From Escarpia spicata (Eukaryota > Annelida > Polychaeta > Sabellida > Siboglinidae), in the NCBI GenBank assembly GCA_963995525.1, contig OZ023214.1, positions 43,767,998 through 43,831,997 on the forward strand: a stretch of DNA of 64,000 nt. Direction: 5' to 3'. The translations under genes were made by a program, and so were the position numbers. Of this stretch, positions 26,701 through 41,700 are shown in pieces; position 1 is the first letter of the stretch, and each line of letters begins with the position of its first letter. The notes under the pieces were generated by a model, which worked only from the letters and a program-made list of their open reading frames with translations, was not told where the DNA came from and made no database searches.

Positions 26701-29700
26701 AATTATAGTTAGATACGAAACTCGATGAACACACCTGTCTGGTACTTCAATGCACATGGCTGCTGGGCCTCATGAACCACATCTGCCAAAGCCATGCCAT
26801 ACGCAGACATAATACCTGCATATCTGAAAGAAAACAATCACACATTTTTGGTGTCAATCAACCAATCATCAATCATAATCAATCATAATACTTTGTTGTC
26901 CCGTGGGAGAGAAATTCATTTGGAGTGTGGCAGCATATTAAAAAATTAAACAAATGTACATGCAATATAAAAATTATATCGGTTAAATAAATAAGTTAAA
27001 ACGTTTAAAAAGTTTAAAAAAAGTTAAATCATGCTGTAATACTTACAAAACAGTTATTAAAACATTACTCCTCCGTATAGTTTTAATCAAGGTGGCTGTT
27101 CTATGTTTGTTTTAAGATGAGTAATTTCAATGAGTTGTTACGAAAAGTAACTAGTTTTTCTCTGTCTTGAGTGTTAGGTTTCTTTGAAGTCCTGGTGAAT
27201 ATTTAAAATAAGCAGAATGCGAGAACAAGAACATGGCTCACTTGTGTATGAAGACAGTCTTGATACCAAGTGATCTTGCAATAGCACAGGCGTGCTGTCC
27301 CCCTGCTCCACCAAAACATGTCAACGTGTGTCGCGATGTGTCATGTCCTCTTGCCTGGAAGACATTCGCAAAAGTACATTACAATAGAATTTTGCACAGG
27401 TACATATTAAAACATCAAGGCCCGTATGTATGAAGAGCCGATAACTCCCTTATCCGTGTTTAGCGGCTATCTGCCAGATAAACATAATAAATTGGTATGC
27501 GTAAAGTGCGGATATGACTATCCCATGACGTAAAAGTGGATTAAGTTATCCACCCATTTTCCCCTGTTTAATGGCCTATCCGCCAGATAAAAATGGCTGC
27601 TCTCATCTCGTTCTGCAACGCTACTGAAAAGGCGAAGCTACGAAGAAATCAGGACCGAAGCCATCAATTTGACGCATTTGAAGACGAACAACTAGTTACA
27701 AAAACATCATAGGCATAACTAGTATTACAGCCGAGACCTTGAAAGCTTTGGATCGTTGACGCCGCTGCTGGAAGTGCTCGTAACACTGCAATATTATGAC
27801 AGCAGCAGTTTTCAGGACGACTGATTGGGATTTACCAGTCTACCATATGTATTGGACTACAACATCAGTGCTGAGCAGACAGGACTAAGGCAACATTTTA
27901 TTTAGTTATTTTTATTGGCATTACGATTATTATTTGTCAACAATGTGGTCAATGCAACGGGTTCCCCAATCAATGAATAATCTGCTGATTGCGTTGGGCG
28001 GTCTGTACCAATACACCAGGGGCATTGCCTGGTTAGTCCTCTACTAGTGTTACACAGTTTTAAAAAGATGCAACTGATGAATTTGTGTCATCTGTAAATC
28101 TAGTCTAAACACAATTATGTTCGACCCGAGGTTTGCGCAGCATAATCCAGCGCGTCTGCAGATTGTGCAGATCCAGTAACTGCGCCCAACATATTGATAT
28201 AACACAAATTTGAATACAGCTGTCAAGCTTCGTCAGAGAAAGAGCATGAATATGTCAACGGCAAGAGGAAGGGATATAATCAAATATAATAATGTCAACG
28301 GCAAGAGGAAGGGATATAATCAAATATAATAATGTCAACGGCAAGAGGAAGGGATATAATCAAATATAATAATGTCAACGGCAAGAGGAAGGGATATAAT
28401 CAAATATAATAATGTCAACGGCAAGAGGAAGGGATATAATCAAATATAATAATGTCAACGGCAAGAGGAAGGGATATAATCAAATATAATAATGTCAACG
28501 GCAAGAGGAAGGGATATAATCAAATGTAATAATGTCAACGGCAAGAGGAAGGGATATAATCAAATATAATAATGTCAACGGCAAGAGGAAGGGATATAAT
28601 CAAATATAATAATGTCAACGGCAAGAGGAAGGGATATAATCAAATATAATAATGTCGGCGTATGTGTTTTATTAGTCTAAGTGTCAGTGTAGTCACTGAA
28701 ACAGTTTACAACTACGATTTGTCGGTAAAAGCTGCTAGACGAAAACAACACCAAATAAACCTTGGTATCCTAAATACATGACCACTGTCCAGGGTGCAGA
28801 TAAAAAAATGTTATCAAATAAAATCATAACATTCTGGCCATCATTGCTCGATGCAACATACACTGTGTTCTGAAAACGTGTTTTAATGTTAGTTTTAAAA
28901 CATTATCCATTGTTGACCAGTTAAGGCCATATTTGCATAAATATGCTGTTATTCATTAATAGATCATTTGCACTTTTAACGTATTATGGCGTTTGCATGT
29001 TTTATTAATTTCTTTGACATTGCCAAAACTTCATTATATGGCTAAACATGACTGGATAGCTATACATAGCCGTATTTATGACTTGTGCATACGAAATGGG
29101 AACAGTTAAAGTTAAACGTGAACAGCTATCTGTGGACAGTGGCTATCTGCATTTAACTTTGTTCACTCTACATATGTATGGGCCCTGGTATATTTTTACA
29201 TACATTTCTTGACAGAATCACAGATTAAATTCAATATAAACCTTCCCATCAGAAATACTTTTGAGATACTTTCAAGGTAAGAGTGTTACAGATAAATTAT
29301 ATGCTAAAGTTTGTGATTTAGAAATATTGTTTATATGGAATCAATTAGAAAACATATTTTTTATTTGTAAAAGTTTGAGAAACAAGAAAATTGCCAACCA
29401 GTGAGTTTAATATTAGTGGTTTGTACATTATCAGATATGTCGATTAGAGGCTTCCTGGTTCTGCACAATGTGATATTTTCATGCAGGACATTGTGAAGAG
29501 ACTCGGTGACAACATCATGTGATGTCATATGAAACCAACATCATGTGATGTCATATGAAACCAACATCATGTGATGTCATATGAAACCAACATCATGTGA
29601 TGTCATATGAAACCAACATCATGTGATGTCATATGAAACCAACATCATGTGATGTCATATGAAACCAACATCATGTGATGTCATATGAAACCAACATCAT

Positions 29701-32700
29701 GTGATGTCATATGTAACCAACATCATGTGATGTCATATGAAACCAACATCATGTGATGTCATATGAAACCAACATCATGTGATGTCATATGAAACCAACA
29801 TCATGTGATGTCATATGAAACCAACATCATGTGATGTCATATGAAACCAACATATAGCTGTCACTATAAACTTTACTACTGGAGAAGGAATGTGGCAAGA
29901 AGTGGGAAATTAGTTCTAAAAACTGGTTGGTGGTGGATAAATGGTGGGAGATGGAAGGTTGGCCCTCAAAACAGATATGAGATAGCGGGTTCATCTCAAC
30001 AACAGGTGTGATGTTGGATTGTCAAAAAATTTACGATAGGCACCTGCTGCGGAACATGGTAGGTCGGGATGTGGGAGGTTGACCCTAAAAACAGATGGGA
30101 GATGGCAGACTCACCCCGCTGACCCCTAAAACAGGTGGGATGTGGGAGATTGAGACTATTGCCACCCCTCACTAGTCTACTTCATAAGCTCCAACCGTCG
30201 AGGAGAAATGAGATTAGAATACATACACGTGAAACACAAACAGCACTGACCTGTGTGAGAGACCTGATTGGGCGACACATCGCCTCGTTGGCCACCTGGA
30301 TGAACCCCATGGCGACTTGCTCCATCGTCATTGGCTCCTTCTTGTAGTCGCCTCCTTCTGTCTGGGTCCTTGTGAAGTCATTCACCTAAAGTAAAGATCA
30401 ATTCTTATATAGTGCAGTATCCAATCCTTAAGACTGCTCAAAGCGCTTTACACTTTACTCCATGGCAGACCTCTGCAATTGAACACCATTCTCTGGTAAG
30501 CATTCAGCCATGCTGCAATTAACACACAAAGATTATCCGTACATAAATCTCCACCACTGTCTATAGCCAGGTACTCAGGCTTCTACGTTTTTTCTTCAAG
30601 ATGTGTTGTTGGGACATCAATGTTTTATTTTATCACATACTAAATGAAATATACCTAATCATATACTTTAACAACAAAGTTCATGGCACTAAAAATAATT
30701 TATATGACAGACTTTTAAATACAATTATGTGTCTAGAACTATTGAGGACTAAATAATACTTCTATTTTGGGGAGCCCAGGTTATCCGAACAACCAACATT
30801 CTATGTGTGTCACTCTGGTTTGTTAGTCTACAATTTTTTTTTTATAATTCAACATGGGCAGTGCTCCTGTCCAAAAACAAGAGGATTTTGTCTACATGCA
30901 CAGGGATCCTTCCATAATTCACATTCCCTACCTGCCACCAGAAATGTTACACTTGATTAGACGTAATGCTCACACATCCATATTTCCCTGGAAATGTTTC
31001 TGTTAGCCACAAATCATAAAAGCAACACCGTCTCAAAACCACCGGTACTTCATTTATATGGCATGAACCTGGGAGAACAATTTGATCTGTCCCCTGCAGT
31101 CAGCCAAGTAGGTGAGTAGATGAAGACACTTAGCCACCTGCTGAGTGAGACAAGTGAAGGCAGCTATAGCCTGGGCCAGGTCCAGGGACTGGTCCTCTGT
31201 CTCGCCAAAAATGTGGGGGAAGTAGTCTGGGATGAGCCGACCCAGGACCAAATTGGCATCAGTCACCGCGAGGGGTCCACCTGCAAGCAAGGTGATCGAT
31301 GTTACTACCAACAAAACATGTGGTTAGATGTTAGGTAAATGTCATATAAATGTGTTATCAATATGTACATTTCATACAATGTCTTTAACGCAGACATTTT
31401 ATGCACTGTCATTAATGTAGACATTTTATGCAATATCTTTCATGGAGATATTTTATACAATGTCATTAATGTAGACATTTTATGCAATATCTTTCATGGA
31501 GATATTTTATACAATGTCATTAATGTAGACATTTTATGCAATATCTTTCATGGAGATATTTTATACAATGTCATTAATGTAGACATTTTATGCAATATCT
31601 TTCATGGAGATATTTTATACAATGTCATTAATGTAGACATTTTATGCAATATCTTTCATGGAGATATTTTATACAATGTCATTAATGTAGACATTTTATG
31701 CAATATAATTCATGGAGATATTTTATACAATACATTAATGTAGGCCTGTCGCCACCTGTTGCTGATCATGGCGGCATGTACACATACTATTTCTATGCCA
31801 AGCAACAAAATGCCACCGTCACAATATATATCTACATTGTAGCTATCCATCAACAACCAATAGAGGCAGCTTTAACTAGAACATAATAATAGGTGTCTTT
31901 TATTGCCATGCAACGCTGGGGTAACTCAGGTAATTAATAATAAATACAAAAAACTGACCCTTCTTGTAGCAGACAGGGCCAGGATGGGCTCCGGCCGACT
32001 CTGGTCCCACCACAAACAGGCCTGACCGGAAGAACAGTTGTGAGCCACCCCCCGCAGCCACAGTGTTGATGTCCAACTGGTCAACACACAACAAGTTGTT
32101 TATTTGACTCCATATTACATTACAGAGCGTACAATACACAAGAATAAGTATTATTGTATTATATACATTGACAATAATTAAACATGGCTAGATCATGTGA
32201 TATGCACGTATGATGCTAAAGACTGAACAACGGGTGTAGAGGTTATGTATGACTGCATCTTTTTGGATCATCATCCAATGCTAGGCAGAGTGAAGCTCAA
32301 TATACTGCCTGAGTGTGGAGAGGAACACTCGAATGATCTAAAACAGCGTGTACATTGGGATAAGCTTTTCCTTAGTAGAATTCAACATTATGATAGATGT
32401 ACTAATGATGGTTTCAATAATATTATTATACACTGTACCTAATAGTGTTAAGTGTGAAAACCCTAATTGCCTGCAGTGTAGTCATGAGAATGACAACGAT
32501 TTACCATATGAGGATATCATAAAGGTGTTAGTTGGTTCCAGTGAGAACATGGTGAAAGGTAGAACATTTGTTATACCTGGTTGGAACGACCAGGTAAAGG
32601 ATTTGCTGCTAAAGGATGGGGCTGCTAGAGATGCCTACCTTCTATGGAAGCAGTCAGGGAAGTCCAGGAAGGGGATTGTTTGATCTAATGAAGCAGTCTA

Positions 32701-35700
32701 GGACTAAGTTCAAACATGCTCTAAGGATGTGCAAAAGAAGGAAAAGCTCGAACATTGCTGATAAAATTGCTTTAAAAATGTGTGAAAAAAATGACAGAGC
32801 TTTCTGGAGAAATAAAAAACTCTATGAACAGTAAAATTAAGTTACCAAATAATGTGGATAATGCCCAAGGTCATGTAAATACGAGTGTGATGTGGCAAGA
32901 GCTCTACAGCCACATTTTTAACATGGTGAAAGGTGGTAGTTGTACAGAAATGCATGTCGATTTATGCATGGACAGCTCTGTTTTTGATCCAACTATGATT
33001 GTTACGGCCCTCTCGTATAATAAGTCCCCAGGACTAAACAGTATTAGTAGTGAACACATGAAATTTGCTAGTCGACAACTACCAGTGTTACTGTCTATAC
33101 TAATGTCTGCAATTCTAATCCATGGGTACGTACCTAAATTGATGCTAAAATCTGTCATTGTTCCTATCATCAAGGATAAGAATAAACGTATCAGTGATAA
33201 GAATAACTACCGACCGATGCTTATCAAATGTATTCAGTTGAAAAAGTATTGTACAGTCGTATGCAGACTTGGTTGCAAACTACCTGCAATCAATTTAGTT
33301 TTAAACCGAAACATGGTACAGAAATGTGTGTATTTTTGCTAAAAGAGCTCATAAGGTACTATATAACACATGGTTCTTGTATGTATGTAGCCTTTCTGGA
33401 TGCATCCAAGGCCTTTGACAGGGTGAACCACGTTAAGCTATTCTCAAAACTACTCAAGCTTGGTGTTCCCAGTTGGACGATAAAAGTAATGTGTCACTGG
33501 TACTGCAATCAGTCTTTGTGTGTAAGATGGGGCTCAGTATTCTCTAACTTCTTTTCTGTCAATATGGTGTAAGACAGGGTGCTATGCTATCCCCATTATT
33601 GTTTACTGTATATATTAATGACCTCAGTTGTTGTAATGGTAACACCATCATTAATCACCTGTTGTATGCGGATGATATTGTGTTGCTAGCTCCCTCAGCT
33701 AAGGGCTTACAAAGGCTTATTGATGCAAGCTATTCATATGGATGCAATAATGATATTATGTTTAACAGTCAAAAATCTCAAGTAATGTTTTTTGATACTA
33801 TGAAGGCAGGTCAAGTAGCAAATATAATGTTGGGGGAAACTGTTAAATGTGACCAAGTCTTATAAGTATCTTGGTCATATAAGAACTGATACTTTGTGTG
33901 ATGAAGCCGATATAAAAGCTAAACAAGGGAGCCTTTATGGCAAGTGCAATGTTTTGTTTAGACAATTTTATTTTTGTTCCAAGCAAGTTAAAAAAGTTAT
34001 TCTCTTGCTATTGTAGTACAGGTGTTTTTGTGCTCATTATGGGTTAAATATAGAAAGTTGTCATTTCAGCGTTTCGTTGTATCTTACAATAATGCACACA
34101 GGATCTTGCATAACCTGCCTATGAGTTGTAGTGCAAGTATCATGTTCGCCACTGCGGTTGTTGACAGTTGTAACACTCGTATTAGAAAATGCATTTATAG
34201 TTTAATGAGCAGGTTATCTATTTCCACAAACTTAATTGTAGTGCTCTCTTAACAGTGATGTATATACCACTTCTGCATTACACGGAACATGGATAGGTGC
34301 ATTATATAATATTTTGTAGTTGTACTTAACTCATTATTGGGTATTCATGTTATAATTATGCACATATTTAATTACTTTACTATCAGCGTACTGTATACTA
34401 TTACATATCTTGATGTATAAAATAAATGTTTATTATTATTATAAATCCATGACTAATTAAAAACAATATAATAAAACAAAGGACATTGAAAAGGGGTCAG
34501 TGACTCCTATTAAAACAAATATGTCGCTATCCTAGGAGCCACTCGGGGAAAGTGCTATAGGTGTTAAACTTGTAGCCCTTTTTCAGCATCATAAAATTTT
34601 ATAATAATTCAACTGTATTTGTATGTTTGACTTATATGTTTGAATTATACATGTTGTGTGGTTGAAATAACATATTCATTTATTCATAAAAATGATATGA
34701 AATTGATTCAAATTGAACTGTAATCCAAGGGGTCTTACCTGTGGCGCCTGTATGGCCACTCCACCTGTAGTTGTCTCAAACACGTGTTCGTAGCTGCCGG
34801 CATACCTGCTCACATCTGTCGAGGTGCCTGATGACAACCAGAGAGATTTTTAAGACTTATACACCTAAATATATTGCTGCATTTCTATTCTTGCTTTCCT
34901 CCAAATTGTACCAAATATTTGTGCAAGTAAATTTACACTGCATGAGAAATAAAAATTCTTAAATTAATCTGTCAAGCACACTGCTAGTAATCAATTTAAA
35001 ATAAAATCTGTCACATGAAAATACAAATTAATTAATTAACTACATTAGATTTACAGGAGTTTGTCCGAAAACCATCACAAAACCTTCACGTATTCTTGTA
35101 ATTCGGTTTTATAACTTCAGAAATACGTGGGTAAATATGCAAGACAACAACTATGTGAGTAAAAATTCAAAGTGTTCACCTCCCATGTCAAAGCCAATCA
35201 CAGGTTGTCCTGTCTCTTTCTCGTAGGACGTCATAGCGTAGCCAACTACCCCTCCTGCTGGACCTGACAATATGGCCCGCGACCCACTGAATCTGAAATC
35301 AGTAAGTCAATCTATGTATGAATACGCTAACTTTGGGGGCGGCGTGACAGCATCTCCTCCCACGTCCAATTGTCTCTTTTTATGTTTATTTGCCAATAGG
35401 TATACACCATTTCTTAAAGGCAGAAATAATTTATTATTAAGAATTTATTTGTGCATACCCGGTATGCTTTTCTATCTGTCAGAGAACGGTGGAAACAATG
35501 AGCGAATTGAGTGGCCAAGGGATACCACTGAGGCAGTACATTTGGCTTACTGTCATTGTAATTGGCAACAGCAGAAATAAAATGGGAACAAGTGTAAGAT
35601 CAAAAAGCTGTAATGGTGATAACTGCTGTTCTTGTTTTGTTGCTCTATGGGTGCACGTAAGCTAGTTTAGTCAGTTTGTCAACTGACAGTACCACACAAA

Positions 35701-38700
35701 ACCACGACCAAATACTGGGCTTATTATGACTGGTTTGACCCCCCACCCTCTCCACCCCGCCGCGGCCTGGGGTGTAACCTGTGGGAGCAACACCAGGGGG
35801 CACACACCAGTGAGTGATATGTTTGCACAGAATGACTACCGTGTCATCATCTATCATTAACTGTCAGATGAGTATTGTTAAAAGCAATCGAAACACTGCA
35901 ATTAAAAAAGGTAAACCAACTGTAAAATAAGTAAAAGTATTACTCATTTGAACCATCTCTTCACTCATATGGAATATCATATTCTGTAATAAAGTTATTC
36001 ATTCATTTATTCATTCATAACTGAAAGTGGATTGTTGATTGTGACTTACTTATGCATTGGGGTGAGACCACCGTCTGACTGCATGAAGAGAAGGTTGGTC
36101 TTCTGGAAATGTACCAATAAATAGAAACATTGAGATGTGGTAATGGTATTTTCTTCACAAAAAAAAAGAAAAATATCTTAAATGTGATAGGCCACCACGG
36201 TTCAGATCATAAGGAATATTTCACCAAACTGAAAAAACGCAAATATACTTTCACAGGGATGAAAGTATCAGTTTTCATATTTTTTTATTTCTAGAAACTA
36301 CAAACAATTTACCCGTTTGAATAATGAAATTTTGAATTATTATCTTGAAAAACTGTTTTGAATGTGTTTTTGATTGAAAGGCATGTGATTTGAAACATAA
36401 ATATCTAACTTTGATGTTGTCTGTCACAAAACTTGAATTCTTCTGATGAGTCAGTTCAACCATCAATAACTTAGCAAACAATTGACTTACACATATGACA
36501 CCGATACCATTGTAGACCTGAAATATTTCCCTTTAGCAGGGTGCTCACACCACTAATGTACCGTAAGGTATGAACCACAACAATGTGTCACAAATAATAC
36601 AGTCTACTTCCAACACAGTGTATGATCTTGTGAGCTGGTTGTATGAAGGATCTTGTGAGCTGGTGCTGTGTAGGATCTTGTGAGCTGGTTGTATGTATGA
36701 TCTTGTGAGCTGGTGCTATGTATGATCTTGTGAGCTGGTGCTATGTAGGATCTTGTGAGCTGGTGCTGTGTAGGATCTTGTGAGGTGATGCTATGTAAGA
36801 TCTTGTGAGCTGGTGCTATGTACGATCTTGTGAGCCGGTGCTATGTATGATCTTGTGAGTCGGTGCTATGTATGATATTGTGAGCTGGTGCTATGTATGA
36901 TTTTGTGAGCTGGTGCTATGTATGATTTTGTGAGCTGGTGCTATGTATAATCTTGTGAGCTGGTGCTATGTATGATCTTGTGAGCTGGTGCTATGTATGA
37001 TCTTGTGAGCTAGTGCTATGTATAGCCTTGTGAGCTGGTGCTATGTATGACCTTGTGAGCTGATGCTATGTATGATCTTGTGAGCTGGTGCTATGTATGA
37101 TCTTGTGAGCTAGTGCTATGTATAGCCTTGTGAGCTGGTGCTATGTATGATCTTGTGAGCTGGTGCTATGTATGATCTTGTCAGCCGGTGCTATGTATGA
37201 TCTTTTGAGCCGGTGCTATGTATGATTTTGTGAGCTGGTGCTATGTATGATTTTGTGAGCTGGTGCTATAGTCAGCAGACATTGTGCTCAGCAGTCTTTT
37301 CAAATTATGTCTTTGTACAATGTTGAAGCTGCTTCCTCAACTGGTTTAACCCAAGGCAAATTCTTTGGTGTCCAAATATGTAGTGAGTGAATAGTTCAAG
37401 TGATATCTGCAGTCAGCTTAATAAAAATAGCTTACTCTTGTTTAATTGGTCACAAGAATTGACTTTTGCCATTGCATCTGGTAATCTGTTAAAGTCAACT
37501 GCTGGGTCAACAATTGGCCTTCAAATCACTGAACTTGTCAGGGAAATACATGCATGATCACGCCACATGAATATTCCTATTTTTATAACTACTTGAATTA
37601 ATGTTTGGACAAACATTAAATAAGTTGATAATTTGTCTGGTGGTTTCACCCAAACTACATCAGAAGTGTGCACACATGAACTAGCACATTGTAGCAGACA
37701 CTAGGTAGATTTGGTTTTCACAAAATAATTTGAATTGAGATAAGTGAAAATATTGAATTAAGGAGACACCTTTAACACTATACAATCTGACAACTATATA
37801 TTTAGATGCGTTTGCTGGGCTCACCTCAAGATGCTTGAAGCCAGTGGTGAAGTTCTTCACATATTTCTTGATGCATGGTGTGAGGTACGCATCAGCACAA
37901 GCTGCGTACAATGCAATCATAAACGTGTAATGCATTGTTTCTACAGCGGTTGTGTAGGCATAGGATATGGTTTGCAATGATGGCAAGTTCTGATCCAATG
38001 TTTTATATACTGTCAGTTACAGACACGTTAAACCAGTTATTAAACACTTTTGTACAACTAACCAAGATATATTACTGTACAATGATCATTAATAACTGCC
38101 TACTGAATGTGCAGTGTGTTTCAATAATACATGTCTAAGCCAAATTTTAATGACATAGTGGCAACTAGTGAATAAAATAAAAGGACAAAAACTGAGTTAT
38201 TTTGACCAAATCAAAAGACACGATTCCTTAAAGAAAACAATCCTAGAAGGCAAAGTGGAGGGGAAGAAAGGAAGGGGAAGACCAAGAAGAAGATGGGAGC
38301 AGGACATCAGCGACTGGTTGGAAGACGACATCGTGAGAGCAGGGAGATGAACAGTAGATAGAGCAGCATATCGTGGGATCATCTGGGCAGCTACGTCTCA
38401 CAGAGATATGCTGAATTGAAGAAAAAGTGGCAAGAAGCAATTGGTAATGAAGCAATATGGGAAAGGACGAGTTAGGACATCAAATTAGAAGGGGCTGAAA
38501 AGGCCACACTGCAGACTTATAGCATGATTCTTTTTGGGGGTGTCTTTCGACTTGTGATTGCAGGTGCTCCCCAAACCTCCAACTACACCCAACCTTTGGT
38601 GGACACATTTGTATAACAGAATAGTGAGTCGGGACTGTATTATATAATTATACGTGGATATTATTGTTTTGGGGGGAATTACTCTGAGCAGAGTGAGAGG

Positions 38701-41700
38701 AATTTTTTATGAAATAACTTATCAAATACTGACTTTTTTAAAAAGAAATAGTTTATCAATGATCATGTTACATATTTATTTCACAACAAAAGGACTTGAG
38801 TGCATAAACTGACACTAATACAATGAAAAATGACAAAAACAGCCAAATCAGTACACTGTTAGAATGAGCATACAATTTGAAATTGTCTTCAAGGTGTGTT
38901 CACTGGACTGCTCACTGGTGCACCTGTACCTCACAGGTGCACATGTACCTCACAGGTGCACCTATACCTCACAGGTGCACATGTACCTCACAGGTGCACC
39001 TGTACCTCACAGGTGCACATGTACCTCACAGGTGCACATGTACTGGTGTTAATCAGGGCTGGTGTCAATTAACTCTAGCTAAATTACCAGGTTCACCCCT
39101 ATAGAAAAGTTCTGACCTATGACCTCCAGCATCAATGTTTCAATGCCCCTACTGTCTTGTCACTGGATCTGTACTGAAACCCAGGCACCCACAGGGCCCA
39201 CTGGAGATTGGGAGGTGAAGAAATCAATGATTTGATATTACATTATCACAATTCCAAAGTACTTAAAATGGATTTTTTTTAATGTACTTATGTACAAGTA
39301 CTTTTGTTATTTTGCAAATATACTTAACTACAAGTACTCAACAAAAATGTACTTAAGTACAAACTACTGTGGCACAGCCCTGCTTGAGACTTCAAGCGGA
39401 ATTTCCCTCAAGTGGAACTCTTGCCTTAGCAGTTGGGGGGTATGTACTCACTCATCGCAACCCCACCCCCAGTCTAGGGCCTGTCTGGTTAACGTCAGGT
39501 ACAAATAGTTTAGGAAACTATCTCCTGCATCTGTGTGTAAGAATACCTTCCAGAGGATGGCCATTTTAGTAAGTGCATGTAATACTATGTCACTAATGAT
39601 AGAAAAGAAAGATATCTTTAGACTACTTGAAAACATATTGCGCACATTGGACCTTCATACAAGCAACTGGAGCCCAGTCTGAGCAAACGCCGAAGAAAAA
39701 GAATGTATGTAACTTACCAGTGAAGCCACGAGGAACAACCTTCACCATGGGCATAGCCTTGGATGACAGGGAGACGTGGGTGAATCCCATCTCCACGGCA
39801 AGTTCTGCCACCTCCTCCTCATGCCTCGCATAACTAACAAAGAAATTAACTGCACCTACCAGTTTATGCATGCCCACACGCAACAGACCAAGGGCAGCAA
39901 CTGACCTATCCATCATGTGACCTGTTGCGTAGCAACAGCTTCATCAAGCCATCAAAAAATGGATGCCGAATGGTGAACACCTGGTGTGTTCAGACATTCC
40001 AACACGTACATTTTGTTGAAATTCTGGCCACAAAAGTGCTTCATTATGACAAAAACAAAAGGCAAAGTTTTTAAAAGTTTCAACTGTATGCGGGAATGTT
40101 TAATATACGAGATGTCAAGCCACAATAATAATGTAATTCACATACACAACCGTTATCCACATTGTTGACGTGGCAAAGCTTGACAGATGTCACATGCAGA
40201 ATTAGGATTGTGATGCAGGCAAACCAAGATAAACAACTCAGTTTGTGAAATGAAAAAAATTTATAACTAAATAAGTATCTTTGTGTTTTTATTGCATCAC
40301 CAATTGATAAAACACAAGTCAATGGTCCGAGAAAGTGAATGAATTTGGAAAGAAAAGAGTAGATTTCTGCGGCTTGGAGGATATGGATTTACAATATTCC
40401 AAAGTTAGTGTATTAATATATATATATGTCTATTATAGATAATTATGATAAAATGAATAAACAAAGAAAATTAAAGTAACATCAATGTCACTATTACATA
40501 GACTGAATGTTTTTTTTCTCAATCAAAACATCAAGTCAATTAGTACATATCACAAAGTTTAAAACATTGACATAACATAACATAACATAACGTTTATTTG
40601 ACCCCATATAGGTACACAATCAATTGGTTTTTGAACATCACTTATGCTGTAATAAACAACAAATATAAACATTATGCAGACATACATAAACGAATATCAT
40701 TATATGTTCAACATACTATTCGGAAAATACATACAAACGCATGTGCAGCTATTATGATATTGGTGTACCATAGATATTAATCATATAGCTTATTCAATCG
40801 GGGTCGGTGACTCCTATTAAGACATATTACAAGTTGCTAAACCAGTAGTCTAAAACAATCCAAACAAAGACAAGATTTAAAAAAAAACATTTATCAAACC
40901 ATTAACAAATAAAACAGAATTAGCCCGTGCATTAAATTTTTTCAGTTTGGAGAAAGAAAATGTAATTCTCATATACCAGATCATACAAAGTATCTCGGAA
41001 AGAATGTACATTTGGGAGTTTTTCGAAGGACAACAAAGGATATTAGGAAATACGCACGTGTAGGAGTGTAGAAAGACAACTGCAAGACTGCGTATTCCTT
41101 TCTCCAACAGCTTTTGTAAATCTTCACGCAGTTTCGTCTTGTTCACTCTCTGCCATATCTCAACCTGCCAATTCAAGCAATGTTCCATCAGTTACTTTTC
41201 TATTGAACCTCTTCTAAACCCAGTATCGTTGAATACCAAACAAAGTCCCTTTTACGGTTAAAAACTACTGCACATTCTTAAAAGAACTAATTATCTAAGT
41301 TAGTTTGACTTTCACTATCATAAGAATGATAAACTGTTAAAAAAAACAGTCTTTTCACTGTTAATAAAGAATGGATGCACTCGTAGTGGAGGGCATGAGA
41401 AGAGGAACACTGCGACTGAGATGGGAGGCCGGCGGGAAGAAAGATCTGGCAGGATTTCAAATGGAGTGGAGAATGCAAGATAGGAGGAGTGGAGACAGAT
41501 AGTGACGGTGGCTGCAAAATGGGATCAATAATGGAAGGAGAATGGAAAAATATCAAGGACCAGTATTGAGGCCAGGTCATCGAGACAAAGAGGATTGCAG
41601 CAGGAAGCATGTAAGTGCTAGTACTGTATATACAATGTACCTGTTCCCCTGTGATTCCTGTTTCCACTGGACAAGTCTTCTTCAGCTGACACTTGTCTTG

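Noticed and set aside
28251..29855. Possible CRISPR-like arrays
   Set aside because: The repeats are contiguous tandem units without unique spacers, in a eukaryotic intron; they are minisatellites.
31339..31743. 134-codon plus-strand frame
   Set aside because: Translation of the 54-bp minisatellite in OPLAH intron 11.
39054..39382. Possible hAT element with CAGGGCTG ends
   Set aside because: The ends match over only about 8 bp and the flanking octamers (GTGTTAAT / CTTGAGAC) do not form a target duplication.
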